A stretch of 64,000 nucleotides of DNA from Echinicola sp. 20G (lineage in GTDB: Bacteria; Bacteroidota; Bacteroidia; Cytophagales; Cyclobacteriaceae). Positions 35,281 to 44,313 of the stretch are shown here, in pieces; the stretch's first letter is position 1, and each line of letters begins with the position of its first letter. The stretch spans positions 1,243,001 to 1,307,000 of the forward strand of contig NZ_AP024154.1 in NCBI RefSeq assembly GCF_015533855.1. The letters are read 5' to 3'. The notes beneath the pieces are model-generated. The model did not search any database. It was not told the origin of the DNA and saw only the letters and a program-made list of their open reading frames with translations. A program made the position numbers and the translations under genes.

Positions 35281-36090
35281 ATGCACTTGAAAAAAACTAC
35301 TTTACTCACCCTTTTCTTCTTATTGATTGGCCAAATATTGCTGGCACAGGACGATTTTCCTGCTCGGCCTAACCCTCCCAAGCTGGTCAATGATTTCACC
35401 CAAACGCTTTCAAGTTCTGAACAAGCTGCTTTGGAAAGAAAACTGGTGGCATATAATGACAGCACCTCCACCCAAATTACCATAGTACTATTGGGCTCTG
35501 TAGGTCAATATGATATCAGTGACTACGCCTTCCAACTGGGGGACAAGTGGGGCATTGGTCAAAAGGAAAAGGACAATGGCCTGCTGATTTTGGCAGCCAT
35601 GAAAGACAGAAAAGTATTTATTGCCACTGGTTATGGTTTGGAAGGCGCAGTTCCGGATGCTTTGGCCAGACGGATTGTGGACAATGTGATTGTTCCTGCC
35701 TTCAAGCGCGAAGCTTATTATGATGGACTTGACCAAGCAACTACCATGATCATCAAGTTGGCCAGTGGAGAATACGATGCAGAAAATGTAGAAAAGAAAG
35801 GTAGTCATGGCCGAGCCATTTTCTTCATTCTATTCTTCGTCTTTATCTTCGTCATCCTACCGCTTCTTCGAAACCGAAATGACAATGATAATCATATGGG
35901 CGGCCGAGGCGGTGGAGTGGACATGTTCACCACCCTAATGCTGATGAACCTGCTTGGTGGTGGCCGTAGAGGCGGTGGTGGATTTGGTAACTTCTCAGGC
36001 GGCGGTGGCAGCTTTGGAGGTGGTGGCGGAGGATTCGGCGGCTTTGGTGGCGGAAGCTTCGGCGGCGGCGGCGCTGGCGGCAGTTGGTAA
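35281..36090 (+). CDS. TPM-domain membrane protein with Gly-rich tail (YgcG-like)
   Basis: A 269-aa exported protein. The ATG at 35281 opens a signal peptide ending near LLAQ; the frame extends upstream within the previous gene but those codons are not a signal. A TPM domain (about 30-180: VNDFTQTLSSSEQAALERKL, DKWGIGQKEKDNGLLILAA, GYGLEGAVPD) is followed by one membrane helix (FFILFFVFIFVILPLL) and a C-terminal tail rich in Gly, Ser and Phe ending GGGGAGGSW. That tail is typical of YgcG proteins. The coding DNA of the tail is locally GC-rich in an AT-rich genome. Confidence 0.92.
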   Translation: MHLKKTTLLTLFFLLIGQILLAQDDFPARPNPPKLVNDFTQTLSSSEQAALERKLVAYNDSTSTQITIVLLGSVGQYDISDYAFQLGDKWGIGQKEKDNGLLILAAMKDRKVFIATGYGLEGAVPDALARRIVDNVIVPAFKREAYYDGLDQATTMIIKLASGEYDAENVEKKGSHGRAIFFILFFVFIFVILPLLRNRNDNDNHMGGRGGGVDMFTTLMLMNLLGGGRRGGGGFGNFSGGGGSFGGGGGGFGGFGGGSFGGGGAGGSW

Positions 36091-36113
36091 AACCTGTACA
36101 AAATTAAAGACTT

Positions 36114-36142
36114 AAAACACCCCAAACTTGGGGTGTTTTTTT
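36114..36142 (+). terminator. Intrinsic terminator of the lemA-TPM operon
   Basis: A stem AAAACACCCC/GGGGTGTTTT with a short AAACTT loop is followed by more T. It lies 24 bases after the TPM gene stop. Confidence 0.85.
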
Positions 36143-36234
36143 GTTTTAGGGAAATGGGTGAACCTAAAATCACAATATCCTTTTATTTATCAGAGAACCA
36201 ATTCCATCCAAAAATGGTTTTAAATTACATTTCG

Positions 36235-36242
36235 TAACTTTG
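36235..36242 (+). promoter_or_regulatory. Possible -7 element (TAACTTTG) of the AraC-type gene
   Basis: TAACTTTG fits TAnnTTTG exactly and is 23 bases before the ATG. A TTTT run some 15 bases upstream may serve as -33 element but the spacing is short. Confidence 0.4.
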
Positions 36243-36265
36243 AATTTCACAAATGGCCCTTGATC

Positions 36266-37204
36266 ATGAAGAATATCAAAAACACTTCTTTGGAAGATTT
36301 CTATCAGGAAGCAGCGGCATTTACCGGGAAAGATGTGAAGGTTCTTCTTCCCCCTGGAATCCATAAGGAGATAGGTCATTTCAATGTTTTTGATGTGGCT
36401 GAAACCATCAAAGGATTCAAGCAAAAATCAGTGATGCCCTATAACCGTTGGGCCTATTATAAGATCAGTTTGATCATCGGCAAAAACAGGGCGGAGTATG
36501 CGGACAAGGTGATCCAAGTCAAGAAAAATGCCTTGCTCTTTGGCACCCCAAAAGTCCCTTATCACTGGGTTCCTCAAGATGATAACCAAGCAGGAAGTTT
36601 TTGTGTTTTTACCGATGAGTTTTTACTCAAAAACAAAAGTGGAGTAGTCTTGGATGAGTTGCCCATTTTCAAGTCTGGAGGCTATCCCATTTTTGAAATC
36701 AGCGATGAAATTGCAGCAGAAATAAGACTGATTTTCAACAAGATGAAACAAGAAATTGCTTCAGATTATGAGTTTAAATATGACCTGCTTCGCAACTATG
36801 TCCTCGAGTTAATTCACTATGGACAAAAACTGCAGCCTGCCTCTACTTTGCATGCCAGCCAAAATGCTTCAGGGCGAATTACCTCATTATTTGTAGAACT
36901 CTTAGAACGCCAATTTCCCATCGAGTCCCCCAACCAAAAATTGCAGTTACGAACTGCCAAAGAATATGCCGACAGGTTGGCCATCCATGCCAATCACTTA
37001 AACAAGGTACTGAAAGAAACTACCGGAAAAACAACTACTGAGCTGATCAGTTCAAGGCTGGTACAGGAAGCCAAAATACTTTTAAAGCAAACCGATTGGA
37101 ATGTCTCCGAAATTGCCTACAGTTTGGGTTATGAAGAAGTCGCTCACTTTTCCAACTTCTTTAAAAAGCAAACTACTATGGCTCCCCTGGCCTACCGCTC
37201 ATAG
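36266..37204 (+). CDS. AraC-family transcriptional regulator
   Basis: A 312-aa regulator. The N-terminal half is a cupin-like ligand region (ISLIIGKNRAEYADKVIQVKKNALLFG, HWVPQDDN). The C-terminal 110 residues hold two HTH units: AKEYADRLAIHANHLNKVLKETTGKTTTEL and LLKQTDWNVSEIAYSLGYEEVAHFSNFFKKQT, ending in the AraC signature. The ATG at 36266 is preferred to a TTG two codons earlier. It probably controls the SDR gene 106 bases downstream, an arrangement common for AraC-type regulators and short-chain dehydrogenases in Bacteroidota. Confidence 0.93.
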   Translation: MKNIKNTSLEDFYQEAAAFTGKDVKVLLPPGIHKEIGHFNVFDVAETIKGFKQKSVMPYNRWAYYKISLIIGKNRAEYADKVIQVKKNALLFGTPKVPYHWVPQDDNQAGSFCVFTDEFLLKNKSGVVLDELPIFKSGGYPIFEISDEIAAEIRLIFNKMKQEIASDYEFKYDLLRNYVLELIHYGQKLQPASTLHASQNASGRITSLFVELLERQFPIESPNQKLQLRTAKEYADRLAIHANHLNKVLKETTGKTTTELISSRLVQEAKILLKQTDWNVSEIAYSLGYEEVAHFSNFFKKQTTMAPLAYRS

Positions 37205-37310
37205 TCCAATGATTTGAATTTCGCAAACCATGCATTGATTTTTGCAAACACTCCTCCGCTTTTTAACGGAACTTTGTCTTATCGATTATTAATCACTAAA
37301 AATCAATAAG

Positions 37311-38078
37311 ATGACAAGTTCAAAAGATAAAATCGCAGTGATCACCGGAGGAAGCAGAGGGTTGGGAAGAAACATGGCCATTGCCTTGGCTAAAAAAGGA
37401 ATCAACATCATTCTTACCTATCACAGCAATCAAGAGCAAGCCACAGAAGTGGTGGAAGAAATCAAAACTTTGGGTCAAAAAGCAATTGCTTATCAGTTGG
37501 ACACTAGCGACATCAAGCAATTTGATACTTTCTTGCAGTCCGTGGCGGCGTATTTGAAGGAGGAAACTGGAAGTCCTAATTTTGATTTTCTAATCAATAA
37601 TGCTGGAACAGCCCTTTATGCACCTTTTGCCCAAACTACGGAAGCGCAATTTGATGAAGCGATGAACATCCACTATAAAGGCGTTTTCTTTCTCACACAA
37701 AAGGCTTTGCCACAGCTCAACGAGGGAGGAAGCATCATCAATATTTCATCTGGTCTGGCCAGATTTTCCCTGCCTGGCTCTTCTGCATATGGCGCCATGA
37801 AAGGAGCGATTGAAGTACTCACCCGATACTTGGCCAAGGAACTGGGGTCAAGGCAAATCCGTGCCAATGTAGTGGCTCCGGGAGCTATCGAAACAGACTT
37901 CGGGGGCGGCCATGTCAGGGACAACAAAGAGGTCAATCAAATGGTGGCCAGCAACACCGCATTGGGACGAGCTGGATTACCAGAGGACATTGGTGGAGTC
38001 GTAGCCTTTTTATGCAGCCCCGAAGCTTCATGGATCAATGGTCAGCGAATTGAAGTTTCTGGCGGCATGTTTGTTTAA
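37311..38078 (+). CDS. Short-chain dehydrogenase/reductase (SDR)
   Basis: A 255-aa NAD(P)-dependent oxidoreductase of the classical SDR type. The nucleotide motif is VITGGSRGLGRNMA, the structural motif is LINNAGTA, the active-site Ser is in INISSG, and the Tyr/Lys pair is in SAYGAMKGAIE. The end block VAFLCSPEASWINGQRIEVSGGMF is typical of FabG-like members. The Arg after GGS suggests NADPH preference; this is inference. The substrate is unknown, and the adjacent AraC regulator gives no hint of it. Confidence 0.93.
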   Translation: MTSSKDKIAVITGGSRGLGRNMAIALAKKGINIILTYHSNQEQATEVVEEIKTLGQKAIAYQLDTSDIKQFDTFLQSVAAYLKEETGSPNFDFLINNAGTALYAPFAQTTEAQFDEAMNIHYKGVFFLTQKALPQLNEGGSIINISSGLARFSLPGSSAYGAMKGAIEVLTRYLAKELGSRQIRANVVAPGAIETDFGGGHVRDNKEVNQMVASNTALGRAGLPEDIGGVVAFLCSPEASWINGQRIEVSGGMFV

Positions 38079-38100
38079 AAAAACTAATTGGAGTTTAAGG

Positions 38101-38138
38101 TTCTGCTCATTATGGTCATTTCATCATGATGGGCAGAA
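38101..38138. terminator. Probable terminator between convergent SDR and methyltransferase genes
   Basis: TTCTGCTCAT pairs with ATGGGCAGAA (10 bp, one G-U), with an 18-base interior that can pair further. It lies between two convergent stop codons. Confidence 0.45.
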
Positions 38139-38153
38139 ATCTAAAAAACGAAA

Positions 38154-38924
38154 CTACTTCGGAGTACCTAATAAATAAATCACAAAACCAGGCCCTGACT
38201 TTATTTTGGCCATTTCCCAATTCATGCGATCTCCACCTTCCAAGTCATCGATCAGTTCCTGCATTTCTTCCAGGGAATAAGTTCTTAAGGAAGAAACTAA
38301 CCCATCCCATAAAGCCACCAAAGGAACCACTGGAACTATATAAGTAAAGAAAAGCCTTCCCAAGCTTAAGGGAGCTATAAATGGAGTGGTCAGGAGAACG
38401 GTAATCGGTGAAAATAGCATGGCTAGCAAACTGGGCAAGCTCCTATCTTGTGCTTCGAAAATAGCTATGGGATGAGCTGCATCAACAGCATCTTGCAAAA
38501 TAAGTTTGGCATCCTCATGTTTGAAATGATGAAAAGACAAAAACATGGTCCTCAAACCATTCAATTCATCGGGAACATTTCTAGCATCCACAGGCTTGTC
38601 CACATATTCAATATTATCAGCTTTGGCTTGGGTATATTCAAAAGCCTCAAGATTGGGATAATAATCCGTCAACCAGATTTTCAGGTGAGGAATCTTTTTG
38701 AGCAATGCCTCATTCAGTGAAAGTATACCTCCACCACTGCCAGAACCTAAATCTATAAAGTGACCTGTTTTGCCAGCATGAATACCTTTTACCAAAACTG
38801 GAAGTATTGGCAAAAACATTTTGGTGGCATTGGCCAAAAATCTCAAAAAGTCAGTCACATAATTTCGGAGAAAAACAGGAAACCAGGATAAATCTTCGAA
38901 TTCAAATAGATGGATACGTTTCAT
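38154..38924 (-). CDS. SAM-dependent methyltransferase-like protein with hydrophobic insert
   Basis: A 256-aa protein with a Rossmann methyltransferase start: HFIDLGSGSGGGILSL is SAM motif I, IWLTDYYPNLEAF motif II, FLSFHHFKHED the post-motif. Unlike typical members, residues about 160-215 are strongly hydrophobic (LLAMLFSPITVLLTTPFIAPLSLGR, FTYIVPVVPLVALW), suggesting one or two membrane helices or membrane association. The neighbouring gene downstream on the minus strand order (38967-39632) is also a methyltransferase, but of a different subfamily. The substrate is unknown. Confidence 0.8.
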   Translation of the reverse strand: MKRIHLFEFEDLSWFPVFLRNYVTDFLRFLANATKMFLPILPVLVKGIHAGKTGHFIDLGSGSGGGILSLNEALLKKIPHLKIWLTDYYPNLEAFEYTQAKADNIEYVDKPVDARNVPDELNGLRTMFLSFHHFKHEDAKLILQDAVDAAHPIAIFEAQDRSLPSLLAMLFSPITVLLTTPFIAPLSLGRLFFTYIVPVVPLVALWDGLVSSLRTYSLEEMQELIDDLEGGDRMNWEMAKIKSGPGFVIYLLGTPK

Positions 38925-38966
38925 TGAGCAAGAGCATTTAGCTTAACCCAATTTCGACAAATATCC

Positions 38967-39632
38967 TCATTTATAGAAACTCATGACTGTATATTCTCGC
39001 TCCACTTCTTCCAAGGCCTTACTTTTAACAGTTTCTTTGACATCCACCTGCTCTACAATGGTAAATCCAGCATGGTACATCAATTCCTCCACCTTCTCAT
39101 CATCATAAAAGGTAAACCCGTACTTCGTAAAGGGAAGTGTTTCCATAAATTCTTTTTGTGCAAAAGCGATCGTAAAGCGTCCCTCTGGCTGGAGTACACG
39201 ATAAATATCCTGAGCCATTTTACTGGGTTCCTTCCAAAAATAGATGGTATTTACCGTCATAATCTGATCAAAATAATCTTTCTCAAAGGGAATTTTCTGA
39301 CCATCATACACATGAAAACTGGCCCTACCCGATTTAATCCATGCTTCATTGGTCATTTGAGCTTGCTGATACATCAAGTCCGAAATTTCCAATCCGGTAT
39401 AATTAAGGCCAGAATTCTCAGTCAACAAAGTGCTTAAGTGATTGGCATTACCATGCCCAATTTCCAATAACAATTCCTTTCCTTCAAAGTGACAAAGTTC
39501 GATTGCTTTTTTGGTCATGGTAATATTGGACTCATGCATGGTATCTCCCACTTCTATGCCCATTTCCCCTTTTGGGTGACTCAGCTGTGCCGCAATGGCC
39601 TTCAGATCCTCTTCAGTAAATGACTGTTTCAT
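38967..39632 (-). CDS. Class I SAM-dependent methyltransferase
   Basis: A 221-aa methyltransferase. Motif I is LLLEIGHGNANHLSTLL, the acidic residue that binds the ribose is in YTGLEISD, and IMTVNTIYFWKEPSKMAQDIYRVLQPEGRFTIAF is the classical motif II/III region of ubiquinone- or sterol-type methyltransferases (Methyltransf_11). The N-terminal 40 residues are helical and lack a signal. It is upstream of the second methyltransferase gene, separated by 42 bases, so the two may be co-transcribed. Confidence 0.88.
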   Translation of the reverse strand: MKQSFTEEDLKAIAAQLSHPKGEMGIEVGDTMHESNITMTKKAIELCHFEGKELLLEIGHGNANHLSTLLTENSGLNYTGLEISDLMYQQAQMTNEAWIKSGRASFHVYDGQKIPFEKDYFDQIMTVNTIYFWKEPSKMAQDIYRVLQPEGRFTIAFAQKEFMETLPFTKYGFTFYDDEKVEELMYHAGFTIVEQVDVKETVKSKALEEVEREYTVMSFYK

Positions 39633-39859
39633 TTATTTGAAAAACTACATTGATGATATACTAAATGACTGCTAACGAAGGTACCTAAATTTATTGGGAC
39701 CGCTTATCATCGATCTTTTAAATCAAAATCCCAACTCTAAAAAACTAGCTTATCACAAAGACAAATATTTATAACAAGGAGCTAATTTTCAGTGTTTTAT
39801 TTAATTTTTTAATTGTATATTAAAATCTAAACCATCTAAAACACTAACACATTTTTTGA

Positions 39860-40936
39860 ATGCAAAAGTATATAATCGTTATTTTACTGTTTTTCTCTGT
39901 TTCTGTGCTTCATGCCCAAAAATCCCAAACTGACAGTCTCGCTAATGCAGAAGAAAGTGTGGAGAAAAAATATGATTTTAGCTTAATGCCTTTTTTGAGT
40001 TACAATAGAAACTTGAAATTCATGATCGGAGCAATTCCCATGGTCATGTATAAAACAGACCTGAAAGACACTATTTCTCCAAAATCCCTATCAGGACTCT
40101 CAGCAGTCTACACCACCAATGGCTCCTATTTCTTTGCTTTTTTCAATAAACTTTTCTTTGATGAAGACAATTGGCGGGTCAAGCTATTTGCAGTAACCGG
40201 TGACCATTATTCTCAGTTTTTTATGGATGACCAGGAATCATCTGGATTCTATGATTATGGGACCAATACAACCATCTTGAGCCTTGGTGCCCAGAGAAAA
40301 ATTATCCCAGGACTTTATGGTGGTATCTCCTATACCTATTCACACTATGACACCGAATATGAGGATGATGTCCAACCTGCTTCCACCACCATTACCAATG
40401 GCCTCGATTTTAACTTTCTTTACGATACCAGAGATGAAATTTACTATCCCACTCAAGGCAGTAAATCCAACCTGAAATGGATCACTTACCCAGAATGGTT
40501 TGGAAATGATGTAGCCGCCAATAAGGTGGTCACAGAATACAACAGGTATATTTCCATGCGCGAAAATACGGATGTCCTAGCTACTCGCTTTTCTGCTAAA
40601 TTTGGATTGGGAGATATTGCCTTTGAGCAACAGGAAACCATTGGAGGGAAAGATATCAGAGGTTATTCTGAAGGCAAATACAGAGGAGATGGGCTGGTGG
40701 CACTACAAGGAGAATACCGCTATAACTTTAACCCCAAAATGGGTTTGGTGGGATTTGCTGGATTGGCCACCATTTATGGATCAGACAATACAGACTTTAA
40801 CTGGAAATTATACCCAGGTGCAGGTGTGGGATACCGGTACCGGGCTTTCAAAGATGTTAAATTCAATATTGGCTTGGACGCTGCTGTGGGCAAGGATGAC
40901 TGGGGAATCTATTTCCGAATTGGTGAAGCTTTCTAG
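39860..40936 (+). CDS. BamA/TamA-type (Omp85 C-terminal barrel) outer-membrane protein
   Basis: A 358-aa barrel without POTRA domains. A signal peptide ends near LHAQ. The Omp85 signature appears as DTRDEIYYPTQGSKSNLKW and IGGKDIRGYSEGKYRG (the G-G-x-x-x-R-G-Y/F motif), and the C-terminus ends in a strand finishing with Phe (FRIGEAF), as outer-membrane barrels do. Small POTRA-less members of this family are common in Bacteroidota and their cargo is unknown. The stop codon overlaps that of the convergent DoxX gene. Confidence 0.88.
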   Translation: MQKYIIVILLFFSVSVLHAQKSQTDSLANAEESVEKKYDFSLMPFLSYNRNLKFMIGAIPMVMYKTDLKDTISPKSLSGLSAVYTTNGSYFFAFFNKLFFDEDNWRVKLFAVTGDHYSQFFMDDQESSGFYDYGTNTTILSLGAQRKIIPGLYGGISYTYSHYDTEYEDDVQPASTTITNGLDFNFLYDTRDEIYYPTQGSKSNLKWITYPEWFGNDVAANKVVTEYNRYISMRENTDVLATRFSAKFGLGDIAFEQQETIGGKDIRGYSEGKYRGDGLVALQGEYRYNFNPKMGLVGFAGLATIYGSDNTDFNWKLYPGAGVGYRYRAFKDVKFNIGLDAAVGKDDWGIYFRIGEAF

Positions 40937-41391
40937 CCTTTATCCCTTATCACAAAGTAATAGGTCCAGCCCATCAGTAGTAGTTGAAAAGGAACCCGAA
41001 ACCAAAGGTAACTCAGCCCTGGCCCATCATAGTTTCCAGTTTTGTAATTGAGATTGTCCATCGCTGCTTTGATGTTAGCAGGAAGAATGATGACGAAGAA
41101 AAGAATCAATAGCCATCCGGTCACTTTTCGAAATCCTTTGAAGTGAATCCCCAAAGCCGCAGCAAATTCTATTAAACCGGTCAAATAAATCAGCCCTTCT
41201 TTCATTGGGATAAAATCTGGTAACATTTTGCTCATTCCCTCTGGAAATAAAAAGTGCCCAAGAGCGGTAAAACCCAGCATGACAGACAGTGCCAGCTTGC
41301 CTGCCAGCGTCCACTTATAAGATTTATGGATTAGCCGAATAAGTATACCACTCAGAATAAAGACGATAATAAGTACGTAAAATGGTAACAT
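40933..41391 (-). CDS. DoxX-like membrane protein
   Basis: A 152-aa integral membrane protein with four helices (FYVLIIVFILSGILIRL, LALSVMLGFTALGHFLF, GLIYLTGLIEFAAALG, VTGWLLILFFVIILPANI). The motif GHFLFPEGM and the Glu in LTGLIEFAAALG fit DoxX/DoxX_2 proteins. The start at 41391 puts the first helix at the N-terminus; an upstream ATG adds eight polar residues. Members may associate with quinone or thiosulfate metabolism but this one is unassigned. Its stop codon shares CTAG with the convergent barrel gene. Confidence 0.85.
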   Translation of the reverse strand: MLPFYVLIIVFILSGILIRLIHKSYKWTLAGKLALSVMLGFTALGHFLFPEGMSKMLPDFIPMKEGLIYLTGLIEFAAALGIHFKGFRKVTGWLLILFFVIILPANIKAAMDNLNYKTGNYDGPGLSYLWFRVPFQLLLMGWTYYFVIRDKG

Positions 41392-41534
41392 CTTTAACCT
41401 TTTTGTTTGAGACAAATTTCCAACAAATTACGTCTTGACACCATGAACCTAGGTTAAGAAAAACACTAAATAAACGGATGTATTTTAGAAGGTTGCGTAG
41501 GTTTTTAGATGTCCATTTTCAAAAAATTATAAAG

Positions 41535-41912
41535 ATGAAAAAATTGCTATTATTGTTTTTCTACTTTTTCATTTTCATTAGCTGCACTGATGATACCGAA
41601 CCCAATTCCGTCAATATTCGATTGAGAAATGTAAGTTCCTATGATTTTAAAAATATTGTCATCAATACTGGAACGGGAAATGCAGAGTTAGGTGATTTAG
41701 ATGCCAATCATACTTCTAGCTACAGGGCGTATGAATCTGCTTACAGATATGCCTATATCAAAGTAGAAATTGAAGGTGATGCTTATGTCATCCAACCTAT
41801 TGATTTTGTTGGAGAAACTCCACTAAAAAACGGAAAATACACTTACCAGATCGATGCGAACGATTCTGAAGAGCAACATGGAAAATTGAGTTTAAGCTTT
41901 ATTAAAGATTGA
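41535..41912 (+). CDS. Small lipoprotein, hypothetical (125 aa)
   Basis: The start at 41535 opens MKKLLLLFFYFFIFISC, a lipoprotein signal with Cys at the cleavage site. The body (NIRLRNVSSYDFKNIVINTGTG, YIKVEIEGDAYVIQPIDFVGETPL) is beta-rich and acidic, a small immunoglobulin-like or lipocalin-like fold being possible. I recognise no family. It is convergent with the Crp-type regulator gene. Confidence 0.7.
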   Translation: MKKLLLLFFYFFIFISCTDDTEPNSVNIRLRNVSSYDFKNIVINTGTGNAELGDLDANHTSSYRAYESAYRYAYIKVEIEGDAYVIQPIDFVGETPLKNGKYTYQIDANDSEEQHGKLSLSFIKD

Positions 41913-41932
41913 TTGTAAGGAAACTATGTGGT

Positions 41933-42499
41933 TTATGAGATTCTTTTCCTTATCCGGCTAAGGGCTTGTGGGGTAATTCCAATATAACTGGCTATGTATT
42001 TCAAGGGAACCTTTTTGATCAGCTCTGGCCTTTCCTCGAAAAGCTTTAAGTAACGTTCCTCGGCTGTTTCTTTTAACAGTTCCAATTCCCTTTTTGCTTT
42101 CTTCAAAAATAAACCCTCAGCAGCAAATCGTCCTATTGTATTTCCAACCGTTGACTTATCATAAACGACTTGCAGATCATCATAATGAATCCTCCACAAA
42201 GTTGTAGGCACCAAGCTTTGAATGGTATAAGCGGAAGGTTTCCGAGTAATGAAAGCATCGTAAGCACTCATAAATTCTCCCTCAAAGGAAAATCCAAAAG
42301 TAAGGTCATCTAGCTCTTCAGGAATAAAATACCTAACCATTCCTGATTGAATGAAAGAAAGGTAGTTTTCCGTGTTGCCTACTTCCAGAATGCTGCTTTT
42401 AGCAGAAAAGGTCTTGGTCTGGAGTTTACTTGAAAAAATCTCCCAATCCCTATCGCTCATACCTACCTGCTGCTCAAAAAGTGTCCTGATTTTCTCCAT
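41933..42499 (-). CDS. Crp/Fnr-family regulator without Fe-S cysteines
   Basis: A 188-aa cyclic-nucleotide-domain regulator: [29 protein letters not shown] is the beta-roll, then a long dimer helix ([30 protein letters not shown]) and the [27 protein letters not shown]. There is no N-terminal Cys cluster and no obvious cyclic-nucleotide phosphate cassette. Many such proteins occur in Bacteroidota and their ligands are unknown. It lies 8 bases downstream of rluF. Confidence 0.9.
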   Translation of the reverse strand: MEKIRTLFEQQVGMSDRDWEIFSSKLQTKTFSAKSSILEVGNTENYLSFIQSGMVRYFIPEELDDLTFGFSFEGEFMSAYDAFITRKPSAYTIQSLVPTTLWRIHYDDLQVVYDKSTVGNTIGRFAAEGLFLKKAKRELELLKETAEERYLKLFEERPELIKKVPLKYIASYIGITPQALSRIRKRIS

Positions 42500-42507
42500 A
42501 TCACTTT

Positions 42508-43239
42508 TTAACCATCAAAAGTTTTGCTAGAATCAGAAGTTAGCTTGTTGATCTCATCCAGCTCTTCCGCAGTCAAATAGCGCCACTTTCCTACTGGCAT
42601 GTCCAATCCCACGTTCATGATTCTTATCCGTTTGAGCTTGGTCACTTCATAATCCAAGTAAGCACACATTCTTCTGATTTGTCGATTGAGACCTTGGGTG
42701 AGCACAATCTTAAACTTTTGTTTTCCAATCTGTTCCACCTTACACTTTCTGGTCATGGTTCCTAAAATAGGAATACCGTTGGACATCTTTTGAACAAACT
42801 GTGGAGTGATCGGCTTATCCACAGTTACCACGTATTCCTTTTCATGATTGTTTTTTGCACGCAAAATCTTATTGACAATATCCCCGTCATTGGTCAAAAA
42901 AATCAAGCCTTCACTTGGCTTGTCCAGCCTACCTATTGGAAAGATCCTTTTGGGATGATTGATATAGTCAATGATATTGTTCTTCTCTCTCTTGGTATCT
43001 GTGGTACAAACAATTCCTATAGGTTTGTTAAACGCCAAATAAATAAATTCTTCCTGAGGAGGAGAAACCAACTCTCCATCCACCCTAACTTCATCTCCCT
43101 CTTCTACCTTGGTACCTAACTCTGGAACCTTGCCATTGATCGTAATCCTACCCTCCTCCAGTAATTTATCTGCAGCCCTTCTAGAACAATAACCTATCTC
43201 GCTTAAATACTTATTAATCCTGACACTTTGGCTCTCCAT
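42508..43239 (-). CDS. rluF: 23S rRNA pseudouridine synthase RluF
   Basis: A 243-aa RsuA/RluF-type enzyme. It has an N-terminal S4 RNA-binding domain ([36 protein letters not shown]), the catalytic Asp motif [21 protein letters not shown], and the block [21 protein letters not shown], then [28 protein letters not shown], which matches E. coli RluF (target U2604) more closely than RluB. It starts 152 bases from the GNAT gene and heads the transcript that includes the Crp-type gene. Confidence 0.94.
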   Translation of the reverse strand: MESQSVRINKYLSEIGYCSRRAADKLLEEGRITINGKVPELGTKVEEGDEVRVDGELVSPPQEEFIYLAFNKPIGIVCTTDTKREKNNIIDYINHPKRIFPIGRLDKPSEGLIFLTNDGDIVNKILRAKNNHEKEYVVTVDKPITPQFVQKMSNGIPILGTMTRKCKVEQIGKQKFKIVLTQGLNRQIRRMCAYLDYEVTKLKRIRIMNVGLDMPVGKWRYLTAEELDEINKLTSDSSKTFDG

Positions 43240-43263
43240 TTTACCTTATTGATTTTGGCTAAG

Positions 43264-43271
43264 CAAATTTA
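43264..43271 (-). promoter_or_regulatory. Possible -7 element of rluF
   Basis: The minus strand reads TAAATTTG, an exact TAnnTTTG match, 24 bases before the rluF ATG. A clear -33 partner is missing. Confidence 0.4.
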
Positions 43272-43391
43272 CAGGTTTAATTTAAATGATGAAGACCCTG
43301 AAAACTAATGACGCGTTGACAACAGTAGCATTAAACAATGTTCCTCACTTCAGAAACTCCAAAAATTCAAAGTCTAAAAGATTAGAAAAAC

Positions 43392-43868
43392 TTAAATCCC
43401 TTTGCTCATTTTGTAGTTTGTGATTTCCAAACCATTGATATTTTTGATATTTTCCTTGACGTATTGAAACCCTTTCTTTTCAAAAAATGGTTTGGCCGTT
43501 TTGCTCGCATCAGTGATGATTTCGCTTGCCCCCAATCTTTGGGCTTCGACTTCCAAAGCCTTAAGTAACCGCTCTGCTAATCCCAGCCTTTGATAATCAT
43601 GATGGACATACATAAAATCCAGATAGTTTCCATTTTCCAAGGCACAAAAACCAATCACCTTGTCTTCATCCTCAGCAACTAAAAAAAACTCACTGGACAA
43701 CGCCATTCGCCACCTTTCTTCATTGACAACACTAGAAATCCAAGCAGCTATCTGAGACTCACTGTAATCATTTTTACACGAATCCTGTATAGTTTCTACG
43801 TACAGCTTTTGGATCTTCGACATGTCATCCATTTTTGCCGGTCTAATCTTAATTTCGTAGGCGTTCAT
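43392..43868 (-). CDS. GNAT-family N-acetyltransferase
   Basis: A 158-aa acetyl-CoA-dependent acetyltransferase. The acetyl-CoA loop is DYQRLGLAERLLKALE (Q/RxxGxG/A type) after the strand LDFMYVHH, with the downstream strand SEIITDASKTAKPFFEKKGFQ typical of the GNAT fold. The substrate, small molecule or protein, is unknown. It stands alone on the minus strand next to a long AT-rich spacer. Confidence 0.9.
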   Translation of the reverse strand: MNAYEIKIRPAKMDDMSKIQKLYVETIQDSCKNDYSESQIAAWISSVVNEERWRMALSSEFFLVAEDEDKVIGFCALENGNYLDFMYVHHDYQRLGLAERLLKALEVEAQRLGASEIITDASKTAKPFFEKKGFQYVKENIKNINGLEITNYKMSKGI

Positions 43869-44313
43869 AATAACTACAATTTTTTGAATTAAATTAAGTA
43901 ATTTTTGTCATTTATAGATTAAGCACTGATGACAAAAAGAGTTTAAAAAACGACAATAATGAGCATTTGATATAATACACTTCAAAAACAATACCTCTTT
44001 GACAATCTCTTTTTACAAAATCAGGTTAAGTTCTATTGATTTCTACTAATCTCCTAAGTTTAACTATTTTAGGATAAAAAGCTTTTAAGAATAGCATATT
44101 TTCCTATTCCAATTCACCTAATTAAAAACATAGGTACCCCTTAGAAAAGCATATTCGCAAAAAAATGCGCACAAATAATGGTAATTACAGGTTGAAAACG
44201 TGTTTTATTAACACAATTAACTTACTCATTTTAAATAATTTAACCTAGAAAATTATTTGATAAGATATTATCATTACGAAAATATTACGTATATTTACGT
44301 AAAATACTTGCTT
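43869..44313. other. AT-rich spacer between GNAT and FNR-like genes
   Basis: No coding frame is visible. The last 40 bases before the regulator start hold tandem ATTACG-type units and a perfect TTACGTA inverted repeat, listed separately. The rest is AT-rich and contains probable promoters in both directions, but none I would fix exactly. Confidence 0.5.
44285..44302 (+). promoter_or_regulatory. Perfect 7-4-7 inverted repeat TTACGTA/TACGTAA, candidate operator
   Basis: The palindrome TTACGTA-TATT-TACGTAA ends 11 bases before the FNR-like ATG, and a third ATTACG unit precedes it at 44273. The position would suit autoregulation. A related TACGTA pair lies before the porin gene. Confidence 0.5.

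Noticed and set aside
35892..36173. Proline-rich minus-strand frame opposite the Gly-rich tail
   Set aside because: It is the mirror of Gly codons in a real gene and has no independent support.
41374..41380. Another TACGTAA near the DoxX start
   Set aside because: A single half-site inside coding sequence is expected by chance and has no partner.
44257..44313. Upstream ATG of the FNR-like gene
   Set aside because: The codons lie in the inverted-repeat leader and encode a Tyr/Ile-rich stretch absent from the family.
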